The position numbers and the translations under genes were made by a program. Positions 1 through 7,182 of a stretch of DNA of 11,325 bases are shown here, in pieces; the stretch's first letter is position 1, and each line of letters opens with the position of its first letter. The notes below the pieces were generated by a model. It searched no databases. It saw only the letters and a list, made by a program, of their open reading frames with translations, and had not been told where the DNA came from. This stretch comes from Phycisphaerae bacterium (lineage in GTDB: Bacteria > Planctomycetota > Phycisphaerae > Sedimentisphaerales > Anaerohalosphaeraceae): contig JAIPFN010000187.1 of assembly GCA_021736615.1 (NCBI GenBank), forward strand, positions 1 through 11,325, given 5' to 3'.

Positions 1-377
1 CCGACTTCCGCAACGCTTTCGACACGCTGCTGCATTCGCTCGGAAGAGGCAATGTCCAGCGGTTTTAGCTTCTTGATGTCTTCGGGAGTGCTTAGCAAGA
101 GACCTTTGGGTTTGCCGACCCCCTGTTCGGGATATTCAAACTCCAGCCCGTATGCACTGGCCTCACGCCACGGGTCGCTGATCGCGCTAATCTGATCGAT
201 GTTAAACGCCCGAACGACGGCCAATTGCGACTCAACCAAAACATCGCCGTCGAGATAATAATCCCGGTAACTGCGGCCGATAAAATGAGCCGCCCAGGCC
301 ATAAAGATGGGGGTAACGGCTACACGGTCATAATCCTGACCATTAACAGCGGCAAAAATTCGTTCCTTCGATGTCAT
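1..377 (-). CDS. Uroporphyrinogen decarboxylase family protein (5' part, cut by window edge)
   Basis: The minus strand from ATG 377 stays open to base 1 (125 codons; the rest lies outside). The protein begins MTSKERIFAAVNGQDYDRVA, the usual opening of URO-D superfamily proteins (TSKER, then a DR-V segment). It continues with PIFMAWAAHFIG, a block around residues 46-75 ending ISDPWREASAYG, and a TPEDIKKLKPLD stretch. These features are typical of the MtaA/CmuA/HemE-like branch, which includes both haem-pathway decarboxylases and corrinoid-linked methyltransferases. The haem enzyme HemE is less likely, because the classical HemE N-terminus (PVW.MRQAGR) is absent. I infer a methyltransferase-like or unassigned URO-D protein; the substrate cannot be told from this fragment. 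The start is set by the conserved N-terminus. The nearest Shine-Dalgarno-like AGGG (393-390) is 12 nt away, which is long, and it sits inside a possible regulatory hairpin. Confidence 0.85.
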   Translation of the reverse strand, partial: MTSKERIFAAVNGQDYDRVAVTPIFMAWAAHFIGRSYRDYYLDGDVLVESQLAVVRAFNIDQISAISDPWREASAYGLEFEYPEQGVGKPKGLLLSTPEDIKKLKPLDIASSERMQQRVESVAEV

Positions 378-385
378 AATATTAT

Positions 386-451
386 ACTGCCCTAAAAGAA
401 AATTTCAAAAAAGGCAGTCATATATCATTACTATTTACAGGCAACTGCCCC
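386..451 (-). promoter_or_regulatory. Possible leader attenuator of the URO-D gene
   Basis: Read on the minus strand, the leader holds three mutually complementary segments: A, GGGCAGT (450-444); B, ACTGCC (418-413); and C, GGGCAGT (392-386). A and C are identical and both can pair with B, so only one pairing can form at a time. A-B is followed directly by six U (412-407), giving a terminator-like hairpin. B-C would cover the AGGG (393-390) just before the start codon. Pairing and the U-tract are seen in the sequence; the switching role is inference. Stems are only 6 bp (8 with wobbles for A-B) with long loops, so chance is possible. Confidence 0.3.
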
Positions 452-478
452 AATTATTCAATAACCTGCACAGCTTAC

Positions 479-507
479 AGTATACAACATTTAAAAGAAA
501 AAAAACA
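479..507 (-). promoter_or_regulatory. Candidate promoter for the URO-D gene
   Basis: TATACT (484-479, minus) matches the sigma70 -10 element at 5 of 6 positions. At 17 bp spacing the -35 position reads TGTTTT, which is poor. It would place the transcript start near 472 and give a leader of about 95 nt that contains the A/B/C segments. The call rests mostly on the -10 element. Confidence 0.3.
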
Positions 508-559
508 TGCAATTCCGGGCAAAAATAAATACTTTTTTCAACACAAACCGCTTTTTTGC

Positions 560-607
560 AAAAAAAGAAGGGTTTAACGATGCCGCTTTTGATACCGTTA
601 AACCCTT
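560..607 (-). terminator. Intrinsic terminator downstream of the coiled-coil lipoprotein gene
   Basis: A perfect 12-bp inverted repeat (568-579 with 596-607, loop 16 nt) is followed on the minus strand by a C and then seven T (566-560). It lies 49 nt beyond the stop codon of the lipoprotein gene, in the right direction to end that transcript. Its sequence is closely similar to the hairpin at 3468-3521. Confidence 0.75.
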
Positions 608-655
608 TGTATTTCTAATACATCTATTGTCTCTTATTCGAGACAGTAAATTGCA

Positions 656-3259
656 CTATTTTTTGAAGATTGCCAGCTTGTCGGACCAGTTTACTATAGA
701 AGCGGTCTGGAGGGCAGCCTGTTTTTCCTGTAGTTCTGCAAGCTTTCTGTTGGACGCTTCACGAGCGGCCATAGCCTGGTCGAGTGCACTTGCAAGATCT
801 GTTCTCCTCATAACCATTTCGTTGTGCTCGGCAGCTGCAACGATAACGCGTTCTGCCTTAACCTGCTGAATGCGGGCGGCGAACCTTGCCTTAACGGCAT
901 TGAGGCTAACCTTGGCACTTTCACGCTTAGCGGCGTTGTTAGCAAGAATGATGTTCATGTCCGCTTCGGCACCGGCATGCTTTGCGTCAAAGTTTGCCTT
1001 ATTGCTAAGACCGGCAGCTTTGGCGTCGGCAACCATACGGTCACAGATAGCTTCACCGCGAAGTGTCTGGCTCCTGGCCAGTTCCCTGTCACGTGTGATC
1101 TCAGCCTTGGTGATTGCATGTTCCATAGCGAACTGGGCATTAATACGAGCGATCTTAGCTTCGGTTCTCTGCTGAACAACGGTAGCCATTGTAATAGCTT
1201 CCTGATAGTCTGCCTGAGCGATTCTTTCGCCTGAAGAAATCGCGTTGCCGATCTTGGAAAGTTCAGCACCAAGATATCTGCGGGCAGAATCTATCTGGGC
1301 GTCGATCTGGAGAGCAAGTGCCTCTTTAGAATCCCGTACACTCTTAGCTTCGGTGACCAGATTTGAATACTTGGCATCTCCGCGTTCCTGACATGCCCAA
1401 AGCTGAATCTTAAGCTCTTCGATATCATTTTGACCGCTGATGGCAAGTGCCTGCGATTCGGCAAGAATCTGGTCGGCGCGAGCTTCGGCAATCTGCTCGA
1501 GGGCATTAGCCTGGCTGCGAAGGTCGATAACTTCGGCTTCTTTTTCCATGCGGTAAGATTCGGCCTGTGCGACATGCTGGCGATACTGCGATTCGGTAAC
1601 GTCCATCTCTTTAGCCATCTTGATCTCGAGCTCGTTGAAACGAGCACGTGACTGGGCTTCAAGAGCATCGGCAATAGCGAACTGTTCGGCAGCTATAGCA
1701 TCTTCCTGAGCCTTAACGGACAGGATGTTTGTTTTTGCCTCTTCAAAAGTTGCGTTTGCGACCAGTTCATGAGCGTCGGCCTTGGCGCGATCTCTCATAA
1801 CCTCTGCAAATGCTATGCGGTAATTGGTGATGTGGTCAGGTTCGATCCTTGTGGCAACAGGCTTAACCTGCGGAACTTCTGGAACCTGGTGAAGGTCTTC
1901 AGACTGCTGGTCGATCTCGGTAGTGTTCTTTCTGATATCAACTTTACCGGCAGCCTTCTTTGCAGCAATCTCTGTAAGAACCTCTTGTTTGATCTTAGAT
2001 GCTTGAGCTTCGGCCTCGGCGATGATATGGAGTTTTTCCGCTTCTGCAAGAGCTTCGGCATGAACAGCCGTCTGACGAATAGCTTCGGCACGAGCGGTAG
2101 CTTCAGACTTTACAAACTCGGCACGGGCAACCTGCTCTGTACGGTCGGCACTGACTCTGATCTTCTTAACTTCGTTAAGCTCATCTTCAAATTTAGCTTC
2201 TATCTCAGCTAGCATCGAATCATAGCTGGCCTGTGCTGTAGACTGGTGATGACTGGTCTTTGCTCGAAGGCGTTCGATCTCGGCGAGAGCCTTATCAAAA
2301 CGAGTAGGTGCACCGGCAGATTTTTCCTGTATTCTGGCATCTGTTTGGGATTTAACTGTTTCGGCCGTGGCTAACTTCAACTGATATTCCTCGTTAGCCA
2401 GGTTGGCCACGACAGTATCGGCCCTCGTACGAATTTCCTGCACCTGGGCGGCAGAATTTTTAAGTATCGCCTCACGGGACACATTCATCCTGTTAAGTTC
2501 TGAGTTTGTCTGAATACTGGTCGACTTGATCAGTTCTTTAAGTTCGTCAACACGAGCCTGTGTCTCAACCTGAGTTGCTCCGGCCTTTGCTTCAAGCTCT
2601 GTTACAGTGGCATCTGCACGTTCGCGTGTTGCCCTTGCAAGCTGAGTCATTTCGAGCATCTTTGCGTTACTTTCGATTTCGATCACCTTTTTAATCTCTT
2701 TAAGCTGACCAATACGGGCAGTCTCTTGATCATACTTTTCGCGTGCTTCGGCGACGATCTCTGAATTTTTGCTTTCGCCTTCTTTAACCAGCGAAGCAAT
2801 AACAGATTCCTTGCGCCCTATAAGGGCTTCAAGTTCCGATTCACGGGCATCGATGTCGGCAGTTGCCTTGGTGAATTCTTTTAGATACTGCTCACGAAGA
2901 GCCTCGGCTTCGGACATTTCTTTATTTACCTTTGCCTGGGTCTCGCTGCGACTGGCGCTTATGTCGGCAAGATTCTTTTTCAATTCTGCACGAGCCTGTA
3001 ATTCGACAGAGTCAGCATTTTCAAGAGCAGCTTCTACCTTTGAAACACCGATTTTCCCTTCACTTACATACATGACCGGCAGATCTGAATCGTTTGCAAG
3101 ATGTGAAAATTCCGAATGAGTCTCAGAAATCACTGCACGATCATTTTCCGGTGTCAGCACCTGTCCGTACCTGTCGGCACATCCTGATACAAGAAACATG
3201 ACGATCATACAAATTGCTGCTGCGTGCCGGGCAATACATTCCTTTTTTCCGTAAAACAT
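656..3259 (-). CDS. Very long coiled-coil lipoprotein of unknown function
   Basis: 867 residues. The start ATG 3259 has a strong AGGAGAG site 5 nt upstream. Residues 1-27 form a lipoprotein signal peptide: basic start, hydrophobic stretch AAAICMIVMFLV, lipobox VSGC with Cys27 as the lipidated residue. There is a linker (28-75), then nearly uninterrupted Ala/Glu/Lys/Arg-rich helix to about 852, with few prolines. A proline cluster at 460-474 (P460, P463, P467, P474) splits the helix into two arms of similar length, about 380 and 375 residues. Recurrent RAD-plus-hydrophobic units (RADATVTELEA, RADTVVANLAN, RADQILAESQA) suggest heptad/hendecad coiled coil. The sequence has no catalytic domain that I can recognise; parts resemble the Ala-rich helices of band-7/flotillin and TolA-like proteins, but that is composition only. 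I infer a membrane-anchored rod or spacer in the envelope. It is flanked by its own promoter and terminator, so probably monocistronic. Confidence 0.85.
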   Translation of the reverse strand: MFYGKKECIARHAAAICMIVMFLVSGCADRYGQVLTPENDRAVISETHSEFSHLANDSDLPVMYVSEGKIGVSKVEAALENADSVELQARAELKKNLADISASRSETQAKVNKEMSEAEALREQYLKEFTKATADIDARESELEALIGRKESVIASLVKEGESKNSEIVAEAREKYDQETARIGQLKEIKKVIEIESNAKMLEMTQLARATRERADATVTELEAKAGATQVETQARVDELKELIKSTSIQTNSELNRMNVSREAILKNSAAQVQEIRTRADTVVANLANEEYQLKLATAETVKSQTDARIQEKSAGAPTRFDKALAEIERLRAKTSHHQSTAQASYDSMLAEIEAKFEDELNEVKKIRVSADRTEQVARAEFVKSEATARAEAIRQTAVHAEALAEAEKLHIIAEAEAQASKIKQEVLTEIAAKKAAGKVDIRKNTTEIDQQSEDLHQVPEVPQVKPVATRIEPDHITNYRIAFAEVMRDRAKADAHELVANATFEEAKTNILSVKAQEDAIAAEQFAIADALEAQSRARFNELEIKMAKEMDVTESQYRQHVAQAESYRMEKEAEVIDLRSQANALEQIAEARADQILAESQALAISGQNDIEELKIQLWACQERGDAKYSNLVTEAKSVRDSKEALALQIDAQIDSARRYLGAELSKIGNAISSGERIAQADYQEAITMATVVQQRTEAKIARINAQFAMEHAITKAEITRDRELARSQTLRGEAICDRMVADAKAAGLSNKANFDAKHAGAEADMNIILANNAAKRESAKVSLNAVKARFAARIQQVKAERVIVAAAEHNEMVMRRTDLASALDQAMAAREASNRKLAELQEKQAALQTASIVNWSDKLAIFKK

Positions 3260-3339
3260 TTTTGCTCTCCTGAATTAAAAAACCTCAACTTACCGCCCAT
3301 CATCAATTAATGAGCTATACTATGAGGAGAATCGTCACG

Positions 3340-3368
3340 ATTATAACGACACTTAACGAATATAACGG
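3340..3368 (-). promoter_or_regulatory. Candidate promoter of the lipoprotein gene
   Basis: A perfect TATAAT is present on the minus strand at 3345-3340. The -35 position at 17 bp spacing reads CCGTTA, a weak match. A start near 3333 would give a leader of about 74 nt ending at the AGGAGAG site (3271-3265). It lies between the terminator of the phosphorylase gene and this gene, where a promoter is expected. The rest of 3260-3467 shows nothing else I can support. Confidence 0.4.
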
Positions 3369-3467
3369 TTATTCCTTGTTTTTATCAGGAAAAAAAACGC
3401 TTAACAATCCTTTGGCTAAACCGTCGCCTCAAAACCCTGTTTCGAGCATGTTTATGCGGTTTAAAGC

Positions 3468-3521
3468 AAAAAAAAAGGATTTAACAATGCCTGCATAAAG
3501 CAAACATCATTAAATCCTTTT
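3468..3521 (-). terminator. Intrinsic terminator downstream of the phosphorylase gene
   Basis: A perfect 12-bp inverted repeat (3473-3484 with 3510-3521, loop 25 nt) runs on the minus strand into nine T (3476-3468), four of which are part of the stem. It begins about 70 nt after the phosphorylase stop codon. The stem is AT-rich (two G-C pairs), so termination may be modest. It shares core and loop sequence with the hairpin at 560-607. Confidence 0.6.
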
Positions 3522-3570
3522 GTAAATAACTATCCGAACAAATTTACAGTCCGGTAATCAAACTCTTTTA

Positions 3571-3598
3571 GCTAATCGCTAATTGCTAATTGCTATTT
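3571..3598. repeat. 7-bp tandem repeat across the phosphorylase stop codon
   Basis: Four consecutive 7-bp units: GCTAATC, GCTAATT, GCTAATT and GCTATTT (the last imperfect). On the minus strand each unit carries a TAG (3595-3593, 3588-3586, 3581-3579, 3574-3572). The first is the stop codon of the phosphorylase gene. Because the period is 7, the four TAGs fall in all three frames. Confidence 0.8.
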
Positions 3599-6196
3599 CG
3601 GCGATTCCCACATGATCATTCCAGGCTCGAACTGCTCGGCGAGGTCTGCGTGCTGCGGCAAGAGCCTCAGTGCAAAACCGTGCTGACCGGACATACGGCA
3701 TGGAATGGTCCCGTTAAACTCGGCGTGTTCGTTGTCTTCGCTCATATTGGCAAACTGCATTTTAGAGACCTGGCCCTTTTCGATATTGCCCGTCGAATCG
3801 ACAACGCCATAGTATATCTCAACAGCAACATCTTCTGGATTGAGTTTGCCTAGTCTTATCTTTGCTTTTACCACAAGATTGGAACCAACCTCAAGCTGCG
3901 GCTGTTTGACGCTAAGATCACAGACCTTATTACCGTCGTCAATCTGGACGTCGACATTATCGATCGACAGTTCGTCCCAGGCGTTTTTGATATCGTGCTT
4001 CCACATCGAAAGAGCACGCACCCTTGACATTGCAGAAGCGGTCAGGTATCTCCACCTGGCAGCGGCCGGGTTATAGAATTTCCGGGTGTATTCGGCAACC
4101 ATCCGGCTCGTGTTGAACCTAGGTGCACACCACTTGATCGTATTTTTCATGCTGCGAATCCACTGCCTTGGCAGCCCGTCGCCGCTCCTCGAATAGAACA
4201 GCGGAACAACTTCTTTTTCGAGAAGATTAAAGATAGCATTCGATTCGACTGCATCCTGGTAACCGAGGTCATCGTATTCTTCACCGGCACCGATAACCCA
4301 ACCGGCCTCGGGGACATAACCCTCGCACCACCAGCCGTCGAGCGTACTCATGTTCAAAATGCCGTTTATCGCAGCCTTCATACCGCTGGTACCGCTCGCC
4401 TCCATCGGACGCCTCGGGTTGTTAAGCCATACATCGACACCCTGAACAAGGTAACGTGCAACGTCCATATCGTAATCTTCCAGGAAAACGATCTTGCGGC
4501 AGACGTTATTCTGCTTGGCAAAGTGAACGATCTGCCGGATGATCTCTTTACCGGCAGTATCCTTAGGATGCGCTTTACCGGCAAATATGAACTGGATAGG
4601 CTTTTCGCTATCCGAAAGCAGTTTGATCAGACGCTGCGTATCCCTTAGAAGCAGGTTGCCGCGTTTATAAGTAGCGAACCGCCTTGCAAAACCGATTGTC
4701 AAAGCTTCCGGGTTAAGCACCTCATCGGCCCAACCGAGTTCCGTATGGAAAGCGCCTCTTCGCTGAAGCTGTTTTCTAAGGCATTTGCGGGCATAGGCTA
4801 CGAGTCTTTCTTTGCACCGCTGGTGAATACGCCAGATTTCCTCGTCGGGAACCTGGTCCATATTCTGCCATATTGATTTATCTACGATCTCGTCGGACCA
4901 GTTTGCTCCGAGGTATCTTTCGTAGAGACTATTCATTTCCGAGCTTAACCACGTCTTTGCGTGAACACCGTTTGTAACAGCCTTGATAGGCACTTCGTCA
5001 AGCGGAAGTTCCGGCCAGAGTTCTGACCATATCTTCTGGGAAACCTCACCGTGCAACTGACTTACGCCATTGCGGTACGCACTCATCTTAATCGCCAGAA
5101 CCGGCATCTTGAATGGTTCGGCGTCATTATGTTCGTCTTTTCTTCCAAGGGCCAAAAACTGCTCGCGATTCAAACCAAGCTTACCGTAGAACGAACCGAA
5201 ATACTTATCGATCAGCTCGACAGAGAACTCGTCGCTGCCGGCGGCAACTGGAGTATGCACTGTAAAGACATTGCTTGATTTGGTAGCTTCGGCAGCTTCT
5301 TCGAATGTCATGCTCTTGGCGTTACGCATCTCTCGAACTCTCTCAAGAGACATAAACGCGGCGTGTCCCTCGTTCATATGGCAAACCGTCGGCTCGATAT
5401 CCATCGTCCGTAGAGCCTTAAACCCGCCGATACCCAGAATTATTTCCTGGGTTATTCTTGTCTCGACGTCGCCGCCGTAAAGTGAACGAGTGATCAGACG
5501 GTCCTCCGGAGTATTCGCCGGAACATTCGTATCCAGCAGATAAAGCGTCACCCTGCCGACCTGGGCTTTCCATATCTGGATAATAATGTTACGGCCGGGG
5601 AACTGAACGCTAACCGTCAGGGGCCGTTCGCTGTCCTTTCGGATCAGTTCAATTGGCATATTATGAAAATCGTTGTCTATATAATGTTCCTGCTGCCATC
5701 CGTCGGTATTAAGATACTGACGGAAGTAACCCTTCTGATACATCAGCCCGATGCCGACAAGCGGAACGCCGAGATCCGACGCACTTTTCAGATGGTCACC
5801 GGCAAGCATTCCAAGGCCGCCCGAATAGATCGGAACAGACTCATGAATGCCGAATTCGGCACTGAAATACGCAATCACAGGCCTGGTATTCTTGGCATAG
5901 ACCTTGTCATACCAGGTTGGCATGGCCAGGGTCTCCTTGAGCTTTTCGGCTGCCTGACTGAGCTGATAAACGAATCCCTCATTGCGGGCAAGGTCTTCAA
6001 GCCTCGCCTGAGAGACGCTGCCGAGCAGTTTTACCGGGTTGTGGTGGCATTGCTCCCACAGATTCCGGTCGATTCGCGTGAAGAGTTCGGTATATTCAGA
6101 ATTCCAAGTCCAGAACAGGTTATTGGCGATAAAACTAAGGTCTTGCAATTCTTCCGGCAACGATGGTTTAACTGTGAAGGTTCGGACCTTCCGCAT
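3593..6196 (-). CDS. glgP: Glycogen / alpha-glucan phosphorylase (GT35, DUF3417-containing type)
   Basis: Pyridoxal-phosphate enzyme releasing glucose-1-phosphate from the non-reducing ends of glycogen or maltodextrin; cytoplasmic. Numbered from ATG 6196 (867 residues): an N-terminal DUF3417-like helical region (about 5-105, with FIANNLFWTWN) and a GT35 core at about 105-710. The core contains YFSAEFGIHESVPIYSGGLG (110-129), NEGHAAF, TNGVHAKTW, the phosphate-binding FARRFATYKRG (503-513) and the cofactor motif EASGTSGMKAAINGIL, whose Lys607 should form the Schiff base. A beta-rich C-terminal extension (about 740-867) is usual for the long members of this type. An upstream in-frame TTG at 6220 would add eight residues, but ATG 6196 has TAGGGA 8 nt before it (6210-6205) and is preferred. 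All key motifs are intact. No glycogen-synthesis or debranching gene is adjacent, so it appears to stand alone. Confidence 0.95.
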   Translation of the reverse strand: MRKVRTFTVKPSLPEELQDLSFIANNLFWTWNSEYTELFTRIDRNLWEQCHHNPVKLLGSVSQARLEDLARNEGFVYQLSQAAEKLKETLAMPTWYDKVYAKNTRPVIAYFSAEFGIHESVPIYSGGLGMLAGDHLKSASDLGVPLVGIGLMYQKGYFRQYLNTDGWQQEHYIDNDFHNMPIELIRKDSERPLTVSVQFPGRNIIIQIWKAQVGRVTLYLLDTNVPANTPEDRLITRSLYGGDVETRITQEIILGIGGFKALRTMDIEPTVCHMNEGHAAFMSLERVREMRNAKSMTFEEAAEATKSSNVFTVHTPVAAGSDEFSVELIDKYFGSFYGKLGLNREQFLALGRKDEHNDAEPFKMPVLAIKMSAYRNGVSQLHGEVSQKIWSELWPELPLDEVPIKAVTNGVHAKTWLSSEMNSLYERYLGANWSDEIVDKSIWQNMDQVPDEEIWRIHQRCKERLVAYARKCLRKQLQRRGAFHTELGWADEVLNPEALTIGFARRFATYKRGNLLLRDTQRLIKLLSDSEKPIQFIFAGKAHPKDTAGKEIIRQIVHFAKQNNVCRKIVFLEDYDMDVARYLVQGVDVWLNNPRRPMEASGTSGMKAAINGILNMSTLDGWWCEGYVPEAGWVIGAGEEYDDLGYQDAVESNAIFNLLEKEVVPLFYSRSGDGLPRQWIRSMKNTIKWCAPRFNTSRMVAEYTRKFYNPAAARWRYLTASAMSRVRALSMWKHDIKNAWDELSIDNVDVQIDDGNKVCDLSVKQPQLEVGSNLVVKAKIRLGKLNPEDVAVEIYYGVVDSTGNIEKGQVSKMQFANMSEDNEHAEFNGTIPCRMSGQHGFALRLLPQHADLAEQFEPGMIMWESPK

Positions 6197-6375
6197 AGCA
6201 CATATCCCTAAATAAGACAAAAAAATTACTTACACATTTTACGTATGAAGTGTTTTTCGACAGAATCCCAATCTTCCTTAACCCAAAAGAATCATTTTTA
6301 AGGCGGCAGCAGACAACTTGAGCATAAAGGGACAGCCCGGAAGTGATATAACCGCAGAATTACGCTTTTTGCATA

Positions 6376-6804
6376 CTATTGAGCCGAATCCTGCTCACAA
6401 ATACTCAAAAATTCACCAGGGGATAAAACAGGAACGTCCGAGCGGCTGAAATCTTTCTTATTTCGTGTGATTATACAGTCAGAATCGCACCTGACAGCAC
6501 TGAAATACTGAATAGCGTCCTCAAAATCGTCAAAATCAGAGTCTATCGACATGTTGATGATTTTTTCATCAAGCGGGACTGTTGTAAATAAATCCCGAAT
6601 AATCACCATGGATTTTCGTGCAACGATAGCATTTTCTGCATTATTCAGGATATAATAAACATTATTGTAGCTGATAGCAGAAATAAAACCCTTAACCTCA
6701 CTGGTTTCAATAAGCGACCAGACCGCCATACCATTTAAGTAATGCGGTTTCCTCTTAGCAAAAACATCCAGCAGTATATTAGTGTCAACAAAGATCGATT
6801 TCAC
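6376..6804 (-). CDS. vapC: PIN-domain toxin (VapC-like ribonuclease)
   Basis: 142 residues, nearly all PIN domain. The N-terminus KSIFVDTNILLDVF carries the first metal ligand Asp7. The segment DFDDFEDAIQYFSA (90-103) supplies an acidic residue (Asp96), and CDSDCIITRNKKDF (106-119) gives Asp109 and Asp118 in the usual C-terminal PIN arrangement. PIN toxins of this kind are Mg-dependent RNases that cut tRNA, rRNA or mRNA; the target here is unknown. The start codon is GTG, overlapping the antitoxin stop as GTGA, which implies translational coupling. It is followed by about 180 nt with no clear terminator before the phosphorylase gene, so readthrough is possible. The acidic residues are in place and the gene looks intact. 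Confidence 0.9.
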   Translation of the reverse strand: MKSIFVDTNILLDVFAKRKPHYLNGMAVWSLIETSEVKGFISAISYNNVYYILNNAENAIVARKSMVIIRDLFTTVPLDEKIINMSIDSDFDDFEDAIQYFSAVRCDSDCIITRNKKDFSRSDVPVLSPGEFLSICEQDSAQ

Positions 6805-7046
6805 AAAGAATATCTCTCTATTAACGCATCGGTCAGCAATTCCTTATCGCTCTTGGATTCATCCAGTTTGACAATGCCGCTAGCTTTCTTCGTTATAGGC
6901 CCGATCTTGATCCTGGGCTGCTCAGGTCTTAAACGGCTAAGCACATATCTCCGGATCATAGCCGATACAGACACATTATCGGCAGCGGCAAGCTGCTTAG
7001 GCGCCCTGATGATCTCGTCATCCATACTAATAGTCAATTTTCCCAT
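6801..7046 (-). CDS. vapB: Ribbon-helix-helix antitoxin (DUF6364-like / VapB-type)
   Basis: 81 residues. The start GKLTISMDDEIIRAPKQLAA followed by VSVSAMIRRYVLSRL is the ribbon-helix-helix pattern: a short beta strand (KLTISM) that contacts DNA, then two helices separated by a VSVS turn. The C-terminal part (about 41-81, with KKASGIVKLD and DKELLTDALIERYSL) is the expected flexible region that wraps the toxin. ATG 7046 has AAGGAG (7060-7055) 8 nt upstream. The gene ends in TGA overlapping the toxin start. By analogy with the family, the protein should bind the toxin and repress its own promoter; the promoter region carries a striking array of TACGTA sites that fits this. Confidence 0.88.
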   Translation of the reverse strand: MGKLTISMDDEIIRAPKQLAAADNVSVSAMIRRYVLSRLRPEQPRIKIGPITKKASGIVKLDESKSDKELLTDALIERYSL

Positions 7047-7091
7047 ACGTAAAACTCCTTATACGTAAATACGTAACACTTATTATACGTA
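7046..7091. promoter_or_regulatory. Operator array of four TACGTA palindromes (likely autoregulation by the antitoxin)
   Basis: TACGTA occurs at 7046-7051, 7062-7067, 7070-7075 and 7086-7091, start-to-start spacing 16, 8, 16. The outer and inner pairs are symmetric about 7068/7069. The array is also a direct repeat of two 22-bp blocks (7046-7067 and 7070-7091) with 19 of 22 positions identical. Site 4 overlaps the -10 element, sites 2 and 3 cover the transcript start region, and site 1 touches the start codon. The position is ideal for repression. Binding by the RHH protein is inference from family behaviour. Confidence 0.7.
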
Positions 7092-7110
7092 TCGGGCAAG
7101 ATTTTGTCAA
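7082..7110 (-). promoter_or_regulatory. Consensus sigma70 promoter of the toxin-antitoxin operon
   Basis: On the minus strand TTGACA (7110-7105) and TATAAT (7087-7082) are both perfect consensus hexamers separated by exactly 17 bp. The predicted start is near 7075, giving a leader of about 29 nt that includes AAGGAG at 7060-7055. The strength fits a promoter held down by a repressor. Confidence 0.85.
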
Positions 7111-7182
7111 ACTTAAATCAAAAAACCGAGAAAATACTTACTGGATATTTTGCGATTCATAGTCCATTAAATTAAGCATTTT

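Noticed and set aside
824..1234. Plus-strand and shifted-frame open frames inside the lipoprotein gene
   Set aside because: They are shadows of a long, strongly coding minus-strand gene with signal peptide, ribosome site and terminator; none has a recognisable product or its own ribosome site.
3310..3498. 62-codon plus-strand open frame
   Set aside because: It overlaps the TATAAT of the lipoprotein gene and the terminator of the phosphorylase gene, and its translation is low-complexity with no known motif.
6240..6245. A fifth TACGTA upstream of the phosphorylase gene
   Set aside because: A single 6-bp palindrome is expected two or three times by chance in a window this size, and no second site lies at 8 or 16 bp, so cross-regulation by the antitoxin is not supported.
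7131..7151. AAAATA/TATTTT hairpin after the membrane-protein gene as terminator
   Set aside because: The stem is only six A-T pairs and the T run is not directly adjacent; too weak to call.
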